A stretch of 46,139 nt of DNA, taken from Gammaproteobacteria bacterium. GTDB lineage: Bacteria > Pseudomonadota > Gammaproteobacteria > Pseudomonadales > Azotimanducaceae. The stretch is from contig JAPULC010000202.1 in the NCBI GenBank assembly GCA_027295305.1, positions 1 to 46,139 of the forward strand. Reading direction: 5' to 3'. Shown one piece after another: positions 1-8,302 of this stretch. Below the pieces are notes generated by a model that saw only the letters and a list, made by a program, of their open reading frames with translations, did not search any database and was not told the DNA's origin. The number at the start of each line of letters is the position of its first letter. The stretch's first letter is position 1. Both the position numbers and the translations under genes were made by a program.

Positions 1-1013
1 ATCGGGCGATGTGCGTGCGCCTCCTTACCAAAGCGATAGGTCTGCCGAAACGGAATCCTCAACGCCTCCTTCATCTGACGCCGCGTGCGGTCTTTCTGCG
101 AAGGGCTCGTTCTGATAGCCCACGAGCTCGAGAGTTCCACACGCACCGGCGCGGACTGGGACAACCCCGCCATGCTCAGCCTTCCCCCGAGACCTTCGAT
201 GACCAGCTCGTCCACTGCATGGGTCGACGCAAAGTTCCACAGTGCGTTGCCGATCGCTCCCCCTTCGGTTCGAAACGACAGGGCCACTGCATCCTCGGCC
301 CGGTGAAGCGGTATGGCATTGACCGCAGCGCTGCCAGTGAGTTCCAACGGCCCGAACCAGAAGTCGAACACGTCGAGCATGTGGCATGCGAGGCCGTAGA
401 ATTGCCCGCCCCCGCTCACTCGCGGTGTCTGGCTCCAATCACCTTCGCGAGGGGGTTTGTGCAGGCGATAGTCGATGGAGACGATACTGCCGAGCCCTCC
501 TGAATCCAGGATTTCTTTGACCTTGAGAAAGCGAGGAAGATAACGCCTGTAATAGGAAACGAAGAGCGCCACATCTGCGTCGCGGAATGCTTCCACCATC
601 TGGCGGCATTCTTCGTCCGAGCGCCCGGCAGGCTTTTCCACGAGACAGGGCTTTCGCGCCGCGCAGGCAGCAAGGGCATACTCCAGATGACTCTCCGGCG
701 GCGTCGCGATGTAGATCGCATTCACTTCCGGATGGTGGATCACCTCGCCCGCGTCCGTCGTCCAGACGGGCACATCGAAACGCTTCGCAACGCTCTCTGC
801 GGCATCTGCCGAGCGACGCATGAGCGCCACGATTCGACTGCCCGGAATCGCGTTCAGGCAGGGCCCGGTCTTACGCTTGACCACATCGCCCGCTCCAATG
901 ATGCCCCAGCCGATGGAGTTGCTCACGGCTTCGTTCGATCCTCGTGCCTGCTCGGGGTTGGAAGTATACCAGCGTCCATTCATCGCTTTGCCGTGGTTTC
1001 CCAGCGCAATCAT
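1..1013 (-). CDS. Gfo/Idh/MocA family oxidoreductase, 3' end truncated by window edge
   Basis: Hand translation of minus strand gives ...NSIGWGIIGAGDVVKRKTGPCLNAIPGSRIVALMRRSADAAESVAKRFDVPVWTTDAGEVIHHPEVNAIYIATPPESHLEYALAACAARKPCLVEKPAGRSDEECRQMVEAFRDADVALFVSYYRRYLPRF..., with the Rossmann GxGxxG, the ATPPxxH and EKP motifs of the family. Not in the ORF track. Start may be 1013, 983 or GTG 926. Confidence 0.9.
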   Translation of the reverse strand, partial: MIALGNHGKAMNGRWYTSNPEQARGSNEAVSNSIGWGIIGAGDVVKRKTGPCLNAIPGSRIVALMRRSADAAESVAKRFDVPVWTTDAGEVIHHPEVNAIYIATPPESHLEYALAACAARKPCLVEKPAGRSDEECRQMVEAFRDADVALFVSYYRRYLPRFLKVKEILDSGGLGSIVSIDYRLHKPPREGDWSQTPRVSGGGQFYGLACHMLDVFDFWFGPLELTGSAAVNAIPLHRAEDAVALSFRTEGGAIGNALWNFASTHAVDELVIEGLGGRLSMAGLSQSAPVRVELSSSWAIRTSPSQKDRTRRQMKEALRIPFRQTYRFGKEAHAHRP

Positions 1014-1088
1014 CGTGCGCTGACTCGACGACGCATTGGCCTTAGACTAAGCAACCCACTGCCGATTTCGACGTGGTCACAGGTCACG

Positions 1089-1985
1089 ATGCTTCAACGG
1101 GTCGCAGAACAGGCTTGCAGGCTCCTGCCGAGCGCCTACCGATTTCCGGTCGAGCGGCGCATGCGTGGCTATTTCGAGCACCTGCGACTCGAGCGCGCCG
1201 ACTATGTGTGCGTGTCTTTCGGTAAGAGCGGGCGCACGTGGTTGCGCGTGATGATCTCGAGGGTCTATCAGCGGAAATACCAGCTTGCGGAAGGGAGTCT
1301 GCTCGAGTTCGATAATTTCCACCGTTCCCGATCAGGGATTCCGAGTGTGCTCTTCACCCACGACAACTACTTGCGCGATTACACGCGAGACGGCGGCGGC
1401 AAAGCTGCATTTCGCAATAAGCGAGTGATGCTTCTGGTCCGGCACCCCGCAGACGTTGCGGTGTCGGTTTTCAATCAGTGGAAGCATCGCATGCGCCCTC
1501 ACAAGGCGTTGTTGAATGGTTATCCGGCCACCGACGATAGCGTATCGCCTTACGAGTTTCTGATGAGGCCGTGCGGACTCGACAAGGTCATTGCCTTCAT
1601 GAACGAGTGGGCGGCGGAGATCGAGGGGCTGGACCAGGGCCTCCTGGTTCGATACGAGGACCTGCGCTCACGCACTGCAACGGAGCTTGCGCGCGTAATG
1701 AGTTTCCTGGGCGTCGACCCGAGCACCGAGGAGATAGAAGAGGCGGTGGAATACGCGGCGTTCGAAAACATGCGAAGGCGCGAGTCGCAGTCGCAGTCAT
1801 CGAGCGACCGCCTGCGAGCAACCGACCTCTCGAATCCCGATTCATTCAAGACCCGGCGTGGAAAGGTGGGGGGTTATCAGGGCGACTTCTCCGAAGCCGA
1901 GGTGGAAGCCATCGAACGCCATGTGAATGAGACGCTACGCGAACGGTTCGGTTATTGCGAGCGTGAACCCGCCTTCGGGAAGTAG
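1089..1985 (+). CDS. Sulfotransferase domain protein
   Basis: Start trimmed from ORF 687..1985. SFGKSGRTWLRVMI (5'-PSB-like loop), RYEDLR, and C-terminal KTRRGKVGGYQGDFSEAE typical of sulfotransferases. Confidence 0.8.
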   Translation: MLQRVAEQACRLLPSAYRFPVERRMRGYFEHLRLERADYVCVSFGKSGRTWLRVMISRVYQRKYQLAEGSLLEFDNFHRSRSGIPSVLFTHDNYLRDYTRDGGGKAAFRNKRVMLLVRHPADVAVSVFNQWKHRMRPHKALLNGYPATDDSVSPYEFLMRPCGLDKVIAFMNEWAAEIEGLDQGLLVRYEDLRSRTATELARVMSFLGVDPSTEEIEEAVEYAAFENMRRRESQSQSSSDRLRATDLSNPDSFKTRRGKVGGYQGDFSEAEVEAIERHVNETLRERFGYCEREPAFGK

Positions 1986-2100
1986 GCAGACCATTGACGA
2001 CTTGCCTTCGCGCGAATCGTTCCCGGAGACTGAAGATGCATGACGAGACGCCAAGATCATCGATGGCACAGCGAGTCACTCAAGCGCGGGAGCTCATCAT

Positions 2101-2401
2101 GACGGACGAACGTGTCGAGTATGAAGTCCGAGATCGCGTAGCGATCATCCGAATCACGCCGCCCGAGAAGCTGAACGCGCTCGACGAGTCCGCTATTCAA
2201 GGATTGCGTCGCGCTTGGCTGCGATTCAACGACTCGGACCAGCGCTGCGCCGTGCTGACGAGCTCGGGCGAGCGCGCATTTTCCGTGGGGGCGGACATCA
2301 AAGACCGCGACGACCTGCTCGCCGTTCGGGATAGCGAAGATGGAGCCGAGGGGCGTGTCGCGTTCAGAAAAAAGCGCAAACCGCAGTTCACGGGACGCTG
2401 A
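2101..2401 (+). pseudogene. Truncated enoyl-CoA hydratase/isomerase N-terminal fragment
   Basis: MTDERVEYEVRDRVAIIRITPPEKLNALDESAIQGLRRAWLRFN...CAVLTSSGERAFSVGADIKDRD is a crotonase N-terminus; homology ends after about 75-90 aa where the convergent monooxygenase begins. Confidence 0.7.
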
Positions 2402-4004
2402 CTTCCATCGCCAAACTCGACGCTCGCCGCGGCGGCTTTGCAGGCAAGCTCCGCAGATCGACACGGCACGCGGTAACGTCCACCTCGTCGAGGCCCACCT
2501 GGAGAAACTTGCTGAAGTCGGGCTTCATGGTCTTCCACCAATAGTAGACAGTGGAATATCCCCAATTGTTGGTGACCTTGCCCGCGTCGGTCTTGTACCA
2601 GCTGTTGCAGTCGGCTTCCCAGACCCGCTTCTTCATGTCTCGCTGCAACACGCCGTTATAGGCTGCGACGGCATCTTCGCGAACATCGAGATAGCGCAAC
2701 CGGCGTTTACGCAAAGCCTCGATGCACCGAAGGATGTAGCGAACCTGACATTCGATCATGAAGATGATGGAGTTGTGCCCCAGGTTCGTGTTCGGGCCGT
2801 AGCACATGAAGAAGTTGGGAAACCCGGCCACCGTGACTCCGAGATAGGCCTCGGCACCGTCGACCCACGTTTGGTCCAGGCGTCGCCCGTCCTTCCCGAC
2901 CACCTCCACGGGCGCAAGGAAACGCGTGGATTCGAATCCCGTCGCGAGCACGAGGGTATCGACTCGGTGCGATCTGCCATCAGCAGTTTCAACTCCCGTG
3001 GCCGTTACGCGCTCGATTGGGCTCGTTACGACCTCCACGTTGTCTGCCTGGACCGCCTCTAGATAGTCGTCCGAGATCAAGATGCGCTTGCAGCCGATGG
3101 GATAGTCGGGAATCAGACGCCGAGTAAGCTCTACATCGGCCACACGCTCGCACATGTCATCGGTGGCCGTCTGCTTGAAGCGATTGGCACTTCGCGTGCC
3201 CAGCGAGAATGCCGGCCAGCGAGACTCGAGCCACAAGTAAATGAAGCAACGATGCAGGCGCCTTGCCAGGGGAAACCAGCGAAGCCACCAATGCTGCGTC
3301 GATGTGTAATCACGATCCTGCCTCGGGATCACCCAATTCGGCGTGCGTTGAAACAACGTGAGCCGTTCGAGCTGCGGAGATATCTCGGGAACGAACTGGA
3401 TGGCGCTCGCGCCGCTGCCGATCACCGCCACCCGCTCGCCGCGCAGATCGTGATCATGATTCCATCGGGCGGAATGAAAACAGGTGCCTTCGAACGCTTC
3501 GAGACCGTCGATGTCGGGATAGCGTGGTCGATTCAACTGTCCGCAGCCGCTGACGAGCACGTTGGCGAGCACTTCGTCACCTCTCGCACTCGTGAGCACC
3601 CAGAGACCGTCCTCGGGAATGAATCGTGCATGTGTGATCGCGTTGCCGAAGCTGATGTGCGGCATCAGCCCATACTTGTCCACACACTGATGGAGGTACT
3701 CGAGAATCTCAGGCTGCAGCGAGAATTTGCGTGACCAATCCGACTTCTGCTCGAACGAAAACGAGTAGAAAAATGCAGGCACGTCACAACCACAGCCGGG
3801 ATAGGTGTTGTCCCGCCAGGTTCCGCCCACGGCGTGTTCTCTCTCGTAGATGGTGAAGTTGTGGATGCCGGCTCTCTTGAGCTGTATGCCCATGCAGATG
3901 CCGGAGATTCCAGCGCCGACGATCGCTATGTGAAAGCCGCCCGCAGGACCTGCGTGGGTGGCGCGACTCGCCACAGATGTCTTCCCCCCTCGACTCGAGC
4001 GCAT
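2388..4004 (-). CDS. Flavin-containing / Baeyer-Villiger-type monooxygenase
   Basis: HIAIVGAGISGICMGIQLKRAGIHNFTIYEREHAVGGTWRDNTYPGCGCDVPAFFYSFSFEQ; second Rossmann VAVIGSGASAIQF; ATGFESTRF. ORF extends to 4160, but the start at 4004 is more likely. Confidence 0.88.
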   Translation of the reverse strand: MRSSRGGKTSVASRATHAGPAGGFHIAIVGAGISGICMGIQLKRAGIHNFTIYEREHAVGGTWRDNTYPGCGCDVPAFFYSFSFEQKSDWSRKFSLQPEILEYLHQCVDKYGLMPHISFGNAITHARFIPEDGLWVLTSARGDEVLANVLVSGCGQLNRPRYPDIDGLEAFEGTCFHSARWNHDHDLRGERVAVIGSGASAIQFVPEISPQLERLTLFQRTPNWVIPRQDRDYTSTQHWWLRWFPLARRLHRCFIYLWLESRWPAFSLGTRSANRFKQTATDDMCERVADVELTRRLIPDYPIGCKRILISDDYLEAVQADNVEVVTSPIERVTATGVETADGRSHRVDTLVLATGFESTRFLAPVEVVGKDGRRLDQTWVDGAEAYLGVTVAGFPNFFMCYGPNTNLGHNSIIFMIECQVRYILRCIEALRKRRLRYLDVREDAVAAYNGVLQRDMKKRVWEADCNSWYKTDAGKVTNNWGYSTVYYWWKTMKPDFSKFLQVGLDEVDVTACRVDLRSLPAKPPRRASSLAMEVSVP

Positions 4005-4144
4005 CCTGCCTGGCCAAACGGGCCCTCCGTGAGTTTGGCCGAGCGGTGATGCGCTACGTGCGGCGCGGGATGATATCACAGGGGGGAGCGGCCATGGACG
4101 CAACTCTCCCAAGACGGCACACTCCGATCGAGATGACTCGAGCA

Positions 4145-5770
4145 ATGAACATGGGAACACACACCACGGGGGTCACGATCGTCACTCTCGCTTTGGTCGG
4201 TCTCCTCGGCTGTAGCGGTGACTCGCAACACGTGGATTTACTGCTCGCCGGGGCCACGGTCTACGACGGCTCCGGCAATGAACCTGCGCGTCTGGATGTC
4301 GGCATCACGGGAGATCGCATCGCCTTCGTGGGGGATGCGGACGAGGCCAATGTGAACGCCGAGAAAACCCTCGACCTCGAGGGGCGGATACTCACGCCGG
4401 GATTCATCGACATGCACTCCCACGCCATGCTCACCGAGGATTATGGGCGTGACGCTCTCCCCTTCGTTCATCAGGGAATTACCACGGTGGCGCTCGGCGT
4501 CGACGGTGACGGTTCCCCCGAGGTTGCGGCGCTCCTCGGGAGCCTCGATGCCTCGGGCATCGGCATCAATGCCTTCACCTACGTAGGGCATGGAAGTGTA
4601 CGCGAGGCGGTCCTCGGGATGGAGGATCGCTCGCCCACGGAACTCGAACTCGAGCAGATGAAGGCGCTGGTGCGCAAGGGCATGGAAGAAGGAGCGTTCG
4701 GTCTATCGAGTGGGCTCTTCTACGTTCCTGGCTATTACGCCAGCACCGAGGAAGTGATCGAGCTCGCCAAGGTGGCGGCGAGCTTCGATGGAATCTACGA
4801 CACCCATGACCGCGACCTTGGCGCAACCTTTCACGGGATCGGATATCTCAACTCGATCCTCGAAGGCATCGGTATCGGGCAACAGTCGGGTGCACGGGTG
4901 ATTTTCAGCCACTTCAACGCACAGGGGGCGCACAACTACGGGCGGGCGCCGCAGGGCACGAAGCTCATCAACGATGCCCGCGCGCGAGGCATTGAGGTGA
5001 CGGCGGCACAGCACGTCTACACCGCAACCCAGTCCAGCCTGCGCGCCTACACCATTCCGCGGTGGGCTTCCGCCGGCGGGCACGAGGCGATGCTTGCTCG
5101 ATTTCGAGATCCGGAGAGCGTGGAGCGCCTCGACGTGGAAACGATGCAGATGCTCGGCATACGAGGTGGGCCGCAGAAGATCCGCTTCTCGGATCCGCGT
5201 CCAGATCTCAACGGGCGCACCCTCGCCGAGGTCTCCGCGCTGCGTGAAGCTACCGTCCCTCAGACCGTGCGGAAGATCCTCACAATCGGCAACGCCACGG
5301 TGATGAATCTCGAGCTTTACGACATCGTCAATACGCGCCACCTCGCCACGCAACCCTGGATGATGACTTGCACGGACGGGAGAACACCGCCACCCGGCGC
5401 CAACATCACGCACCCCCGGGTGTATGGCGCATTTACCCGCAAGCTTCGCCAGTTCGTGCTGGACGAGGAACTCATCTCCATGGCATTTGCAGTGCGAAGC
5501 ATGACCGGCCTCGCCGCAGACTTTCTGCACCTTCCGGATCGAGGTTATGTCCGGGAAGGCATGATGGCGGACATCGCAGTGTTCAATCACGACGAGATCA
5601 GTGACATGGCGAGCTATGACGATCCGCATCATCTCTCGCAAGGGACTGTGCACGTTCTCGTGAATGGCGAGTTTGCGATCAAGGACGGCGCCTACACCGG
5701 TGCGCTCGCCGGCCGCACGATCGCAAGACCCACACCTGCGACCCGATCAGAGTCACCAGCTGGGTTGTAA
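4145..5770 (+). CDS. D-aminoacylase-like amidohydrolase, predicted lipoprotein
   Basis: Signal MNMGTHTTGVTIVTLALVGLLGC (lipobox LLGC), then DLLLAGATVYDGSGNEPARLDVGITGDRIAFVG...LEGRILTPGFIDMHSHA; metal site HSH; VREGMMADIAVF near the C-terminus. Confidence 0.85.
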   Translation: MNMGTHTTGVTIVTLALVGLLGCSGDSQHVDLLLAGATVYDGSGNEPARLDVGITGDRIAFVGDADEANVNAEKTLDLEGRILTPGFIDMHSHAMLTEDYGRDALPFVHQGITTVALGVDGDGSPEVAALLGSLDASGIGINAFTYVGHGSVREAVLGMEDRSPTELELEQMKALVRKGMEEGAFGLSSGLFYVPGYYASTEEVIELAKVAASFDGIYDTHDRDLGATFHGIGYLNSILEGIGIGQQSGARVIFSHFNAQGAHNYGRAPQGTKLINDARARGIEVTAAQHVYTATQSSLRAYTIPRWASAGGHEAMLARFRDPESVERLDVETMQMLGIRGGPQKIRFSDPRPDLNGRTLAEVSALREATVPQTVRKILTIGNATVMNLELYDIVNTRHLATQPWMMTCTDGRTPPPGANITHPRVYGAFTRKLRQFVLDEELISMAFAVRSMTGLAADFLHLPDRGYVREGMMADIAVFNHDEISDMASYDDPHHLSQGTVHVLVNGEFAIKDGAYTGALAGRTIARPTPATRSESPAGL

Positions 5771-5798
5771 CGCGAACTGCTGGATCGCTTGTGCGTCG

Positions 5799-5900
5799 AT
5801 GAGTTCAAAAGCGCGGCCTCTCGCGATCAAAGATGTCACCGTCATCGATATCACCGATGCGCCACGCATGAGCCCACACGAAACATTGGTTGCCGCCAAT
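5799..5900 (+). pseudogene. N-terminal remnant of a second amidohydrolase
   Basis: MSSKARPLAIKDVTVIDITDAPRMSPHETLVAANK resembles an amidohydrolase N-terminal strand but stops before any metal motif. Confidence 0.45.
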
Positions 5901-5930
5901 AAGTTGAATAAGCTGCAGGCGGGCTGCGGT

Positions 5931-6656
5931 TTAGAGTTGCACGAACAGAGTCCCGAGAATCGGATGCGGACTATCCGGTAGGCCCAGAGGTCGATCCGCC
6001 CGAAGCTCGATGCACACGGAGGCGTCCTCGACACCCGGTTCGACAGACACCGCGATGCGCATGCCCGAGTCCGGCCATGTGAAGAGGAGCTCGTCGTCTG
6101 ACTGTTCGCAATGCGCCTCGAGCAGCTCTTTCCATTGGCGCACTGCACGCTCGCGGCTGCTCGTTCGCATTCTCACCCCCACGACGTTGACCGGTGGCGC
6201 GGCGATGTCCGGCTCCGGCGGCGCTTCTCCCCATCCCGGTTGCTCGCCTTCGGGTGCGTCGTTTTCGGACTCCACCATCTGCACCACGATGCCCATGGCT
6301 TCCTTCGGATGCAGAAAGGCTTCACGCCATCCGGGATTGCTGTCCTCGTACCCCACGATGCGGTAACCAAGCGCGGCTGCGCGCTCACAGATCGCGGATA
6401 ACGACGGGACCATGAACGTCACATGATGGATTCCGGGACCTTGGCGCTCGAGAAAGCGGTGAACGAAACCCCCCGGCGGACCCATGGGCTCGATCACTTC
6501 GATGCGGCCAATGCCGGGATAATCCCAATGCCAGAAACGGTACTCTCCGGCAGGGCCACCATAACCACTCTTGCCACCCAGCTCGCCCACCAGAAAGTCC
6601 GGGGCGTCGTTTATCCTCGGCGCACCGATGGCAACATGATCGAGAACAATGGGCAT
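5931..6656 (-). CDS. VOC/glyoxalase-fold protein (methylmalonyl-CoA epimerase-like)
   Basis: MPIVLDHVAIGAPRINDAPDFLVGELGGKSGYGGPAGEYRFWHWDYPGIGRIEVIEPMGPPGGFVHRFLERQGPGIHHVTFMV. Confidence 0.75.
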   Translation of the reverse strand: MPIVLDHVAIGAPRINDAPDFLVGELGGKSGYGGPAGEYRFWHWDYPGIGRIEVIEPMGPPGGFVHRFLERQGPGIHHVTFMVPSLSAICERAAALGYRIVGYEDSNPGWREAFLHPKEAMGIVVQMVESENDAPEGEQPGWGEAPPEPDIAAPPVNVVGVRMRTSSRERAVRQWKELLEAHCEQSDDELLFTWPDSGMRIAVSVEPGVEDASVCIELRADRPLGLPDSPHPILGTLFVQL

Positions 6657-6671
6657 GGAACTCGTACCCCT

Positions 6672-6893
6672 CTAGTTCATGTCCAGAAATTCGCCGTCCG
6701 GGCGAATTTCTTACCACGCTGCGGCGAAGTAAATTGGCCTTCATCTTGGTGGTCCACCACCGCGCTCCCAAAACCCTTGATTTTGCTGGGCGCTCTTCCG
6801 CAAAAGGCTCCGCAAAGAGCGGGTTTTGCTTAGGCAGCCGCACGGCTGCCCCGGCTTCCATGCCCCGGAGCTAGTTTCCGCCCGGGAAACTAG
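6672..6893 (+). repeat. Dispersed MITE-like structured element, copy 1
   Basis: CTAGTTCATGTCCAGAAATTCGCCGTCCGGGCGAATTTC...GGCAGCCGCACGGCTGCC...CTAGTTTCCGCCCGGGAAACTAG; aligns end to end with 33267-33497. Confidence 0.9.
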
Positions 6894-6909
6894 GCCACAA
6901 CGATACAGC

Positions 6910-8031
6910 TCAAGAAAATTCCCTTCGGATCTTCGCGTCGTGCTCTCCGAGCCCAGGCACTGGAGCGAAACGTCCTTCATCCTGGTCGCTGATGATGGGT
7001 GGCGCCACGATCTCCACCTCTCCGGAAGGCGTCACCACGGGCCAGGTTCGAAGCTGCGGATGACGCGCCAATCCATCGACGTCATTGACCATGCCGAAGG
7101 CAATTGCGGCCTCGGTGAGCTTCCGTTTCAGCGTCTCGATGGTGTGCTGATCGAACACCCCATCAATGCGACGATCGAGCTCGGCGCGATTGCGCACCCG
7201 AGCCATGTTGTTGGCAAACCGCGTGTCATTGGCCATTTCAGGCTGCTCGAGAACCTGCTCGCACAAGCGCATCCACTCTCGCTCGTTCTGGATGCAGATG
7301 ACGATCAGAGCGCCGTCACCCAAACGATAGGCACCATACGGCGCGATGGATGGGTGGTTGAGTCCGACGCGTTTTGGCGCATCGCCGAACACGCCATGCA
7401 GATACGGCACCGTCATCCAATCGGCCATGCCATCGAAGAGGGATACCTTGATGGCGCAGCCAACACCGGATCGGGCTCGTTGTATGAGCGCTTGCTGAAT
7501 GCCGACGAGGGCATTGAAACCGGCCGCAATGTCACACACCGAGACCCCCACCCGCCCCATCTCCTGGGCTCCGCCGGTCACCGAGACGAGGCCGCTCTCG
7601 GCTTGCACGAGCAGATCGTATGCCTTCATGTCCTTGTAAGGCCCGTCCTCGCCGTATCCGGAGATGTCGCAGGTGATGAGCCGCGGATACTTGTCGCGCA
7701 AGGCGTCGGAACCAAGACCTGCGCGCGCCGCAGCGCCGGGAGCGAGGTTCTGCACGAACACGTCGGCGCGCTCGAGGATGCGATGGATCAACGCGTGGTC
7801 GTCGGCGCTCTTGATGTCGCACACGAGCGACTCTTTACCTCGATTGAGCCATACGAAATAGGCGGATTCCCCGTCAACCACGTCGTCGTACGCGAGAGCG
7901 AAGTCGCCCTCGGCGCGCTCGACTTTGATGACGCGCGCCCCTGCATCGGCGAGGCGACTCGTGCAAAGCGGCGCGGCCACCGCCTGCTCCAGCGCGAGCA
8001 CCAGGATGTCCTCGAGGGGCTTCATCACCAT
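6910..8031 (-). CDS. CaiB/BaiF family (class III) CoA-transferase
   Basis: MKPLEDILVLALEQAVAAPLCTSRLADAGARVIKVERAEGDFALAYDDVVDGESAYFVWLNRGKESLVCDIKS; likely start one or two codons into the ORF. Confidence 0.92.
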   Translation of the reverse strand: MVMKPLEDILVLALEQAVAAPLCTSRLADAGARVIKVERAEGDFALAYDDVVDGESAYFVWLNRGKESLVCDIKSADDHALIHRILERADVFVQNLAPGAAARAGLGSDALRDKYPRLITCDISGYGEDGPYKDMKAYDLLVQAESGLVSVTGGAQEMGRVGVSVCDIAAGFNALVGIQQALIQRARSGVGCAIKVSLFDGMADWMTVPYLHGVFGDAPKRVGLNHPSIAPYGAYRLGDGALIVICIQNEREWMRLCEQVLEQPEMANDTRFANNMARVRNRAELDRRIDGVFDQHTIETLKRKLTEAAIAFGMVNDVDGLARHPQLRTWPVVTPSGEVEIVAPPIISDQDEGRFAPVPGLGEHDAKIRREFS

Positions 8032-8115
8032 GACTCCTCGTCAAAAAACTGAACCCGGTCCCACTCTCCGATAAACTGCCGGGGCTCAAAAACGCGTTGT
8101 CGGGTGCACATCCAC

Positions 8116-8283
8116 ATGAAGAAATGGCAGTGCTTGATCTGTGGCTTCATCTATGACGAGGCCGAAGGGCTGGAAGACGAAGGCATTCCCCGAGGGACGA
8201 AGTGGGCTGACGTCCCGGACGACTTCTCGTGCCCCGAGTGCGGCTCCAGCAAAGACGACTTCGAGATGCTGGAGATAAGCTGA
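8116..8283 (+). CDS. Rubredoxin, 55 aa
   Basis: Hand translation: MKKWQCLICGFIYDEAEGLEDEGIPRGTKWADVPDDFSCPECGSSKDDFEMLEIS*; two CxxC motifs (CLIC, CPEC). Missed by the ORF track because it is under 60 aa. Confidence 0.95.
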   Translation: MKKWQCLICGFIYDEAEGLEDEGIPRGTKWADVPDDFSCPECGSSKDDFEMLEIS

Positions 8284-8302
8284 TCCAACTTCGCAGCTCC
8301 CG

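Noticed and set aside
2930-2950. tRNA-like GATTCGAATCCC string
   Set aside because: Lies inside the monooxygenase coding sequence with no acceptor or D-arm pairing around it.
6385-6861. ORF across repeat copy 1 (…MKANLLRRSVVRNSPGRRISGHEL…) resembling the ORF 33124..33339 across copy 2 (MKANSFRRSVNRNSPGRRVSGQEL)
   Set aside because: The shared peptide simply reflects the DNA repeat. The frame is open on different lengths in each copy, starts differ, and substitutions follow hairpin complementarity more than codon position.
6826-8052. 408-aa plus-strand ORF antisense to the CoA-transferase, and similar long shadow ORFs (e.g. 2340..3062, 8384..9562, 38700..39872, 31928..32995)
   Set aside because: High-GC shadow ORFs; composition lacks recognisable domains, while the opposite strand encodes well-defined families.
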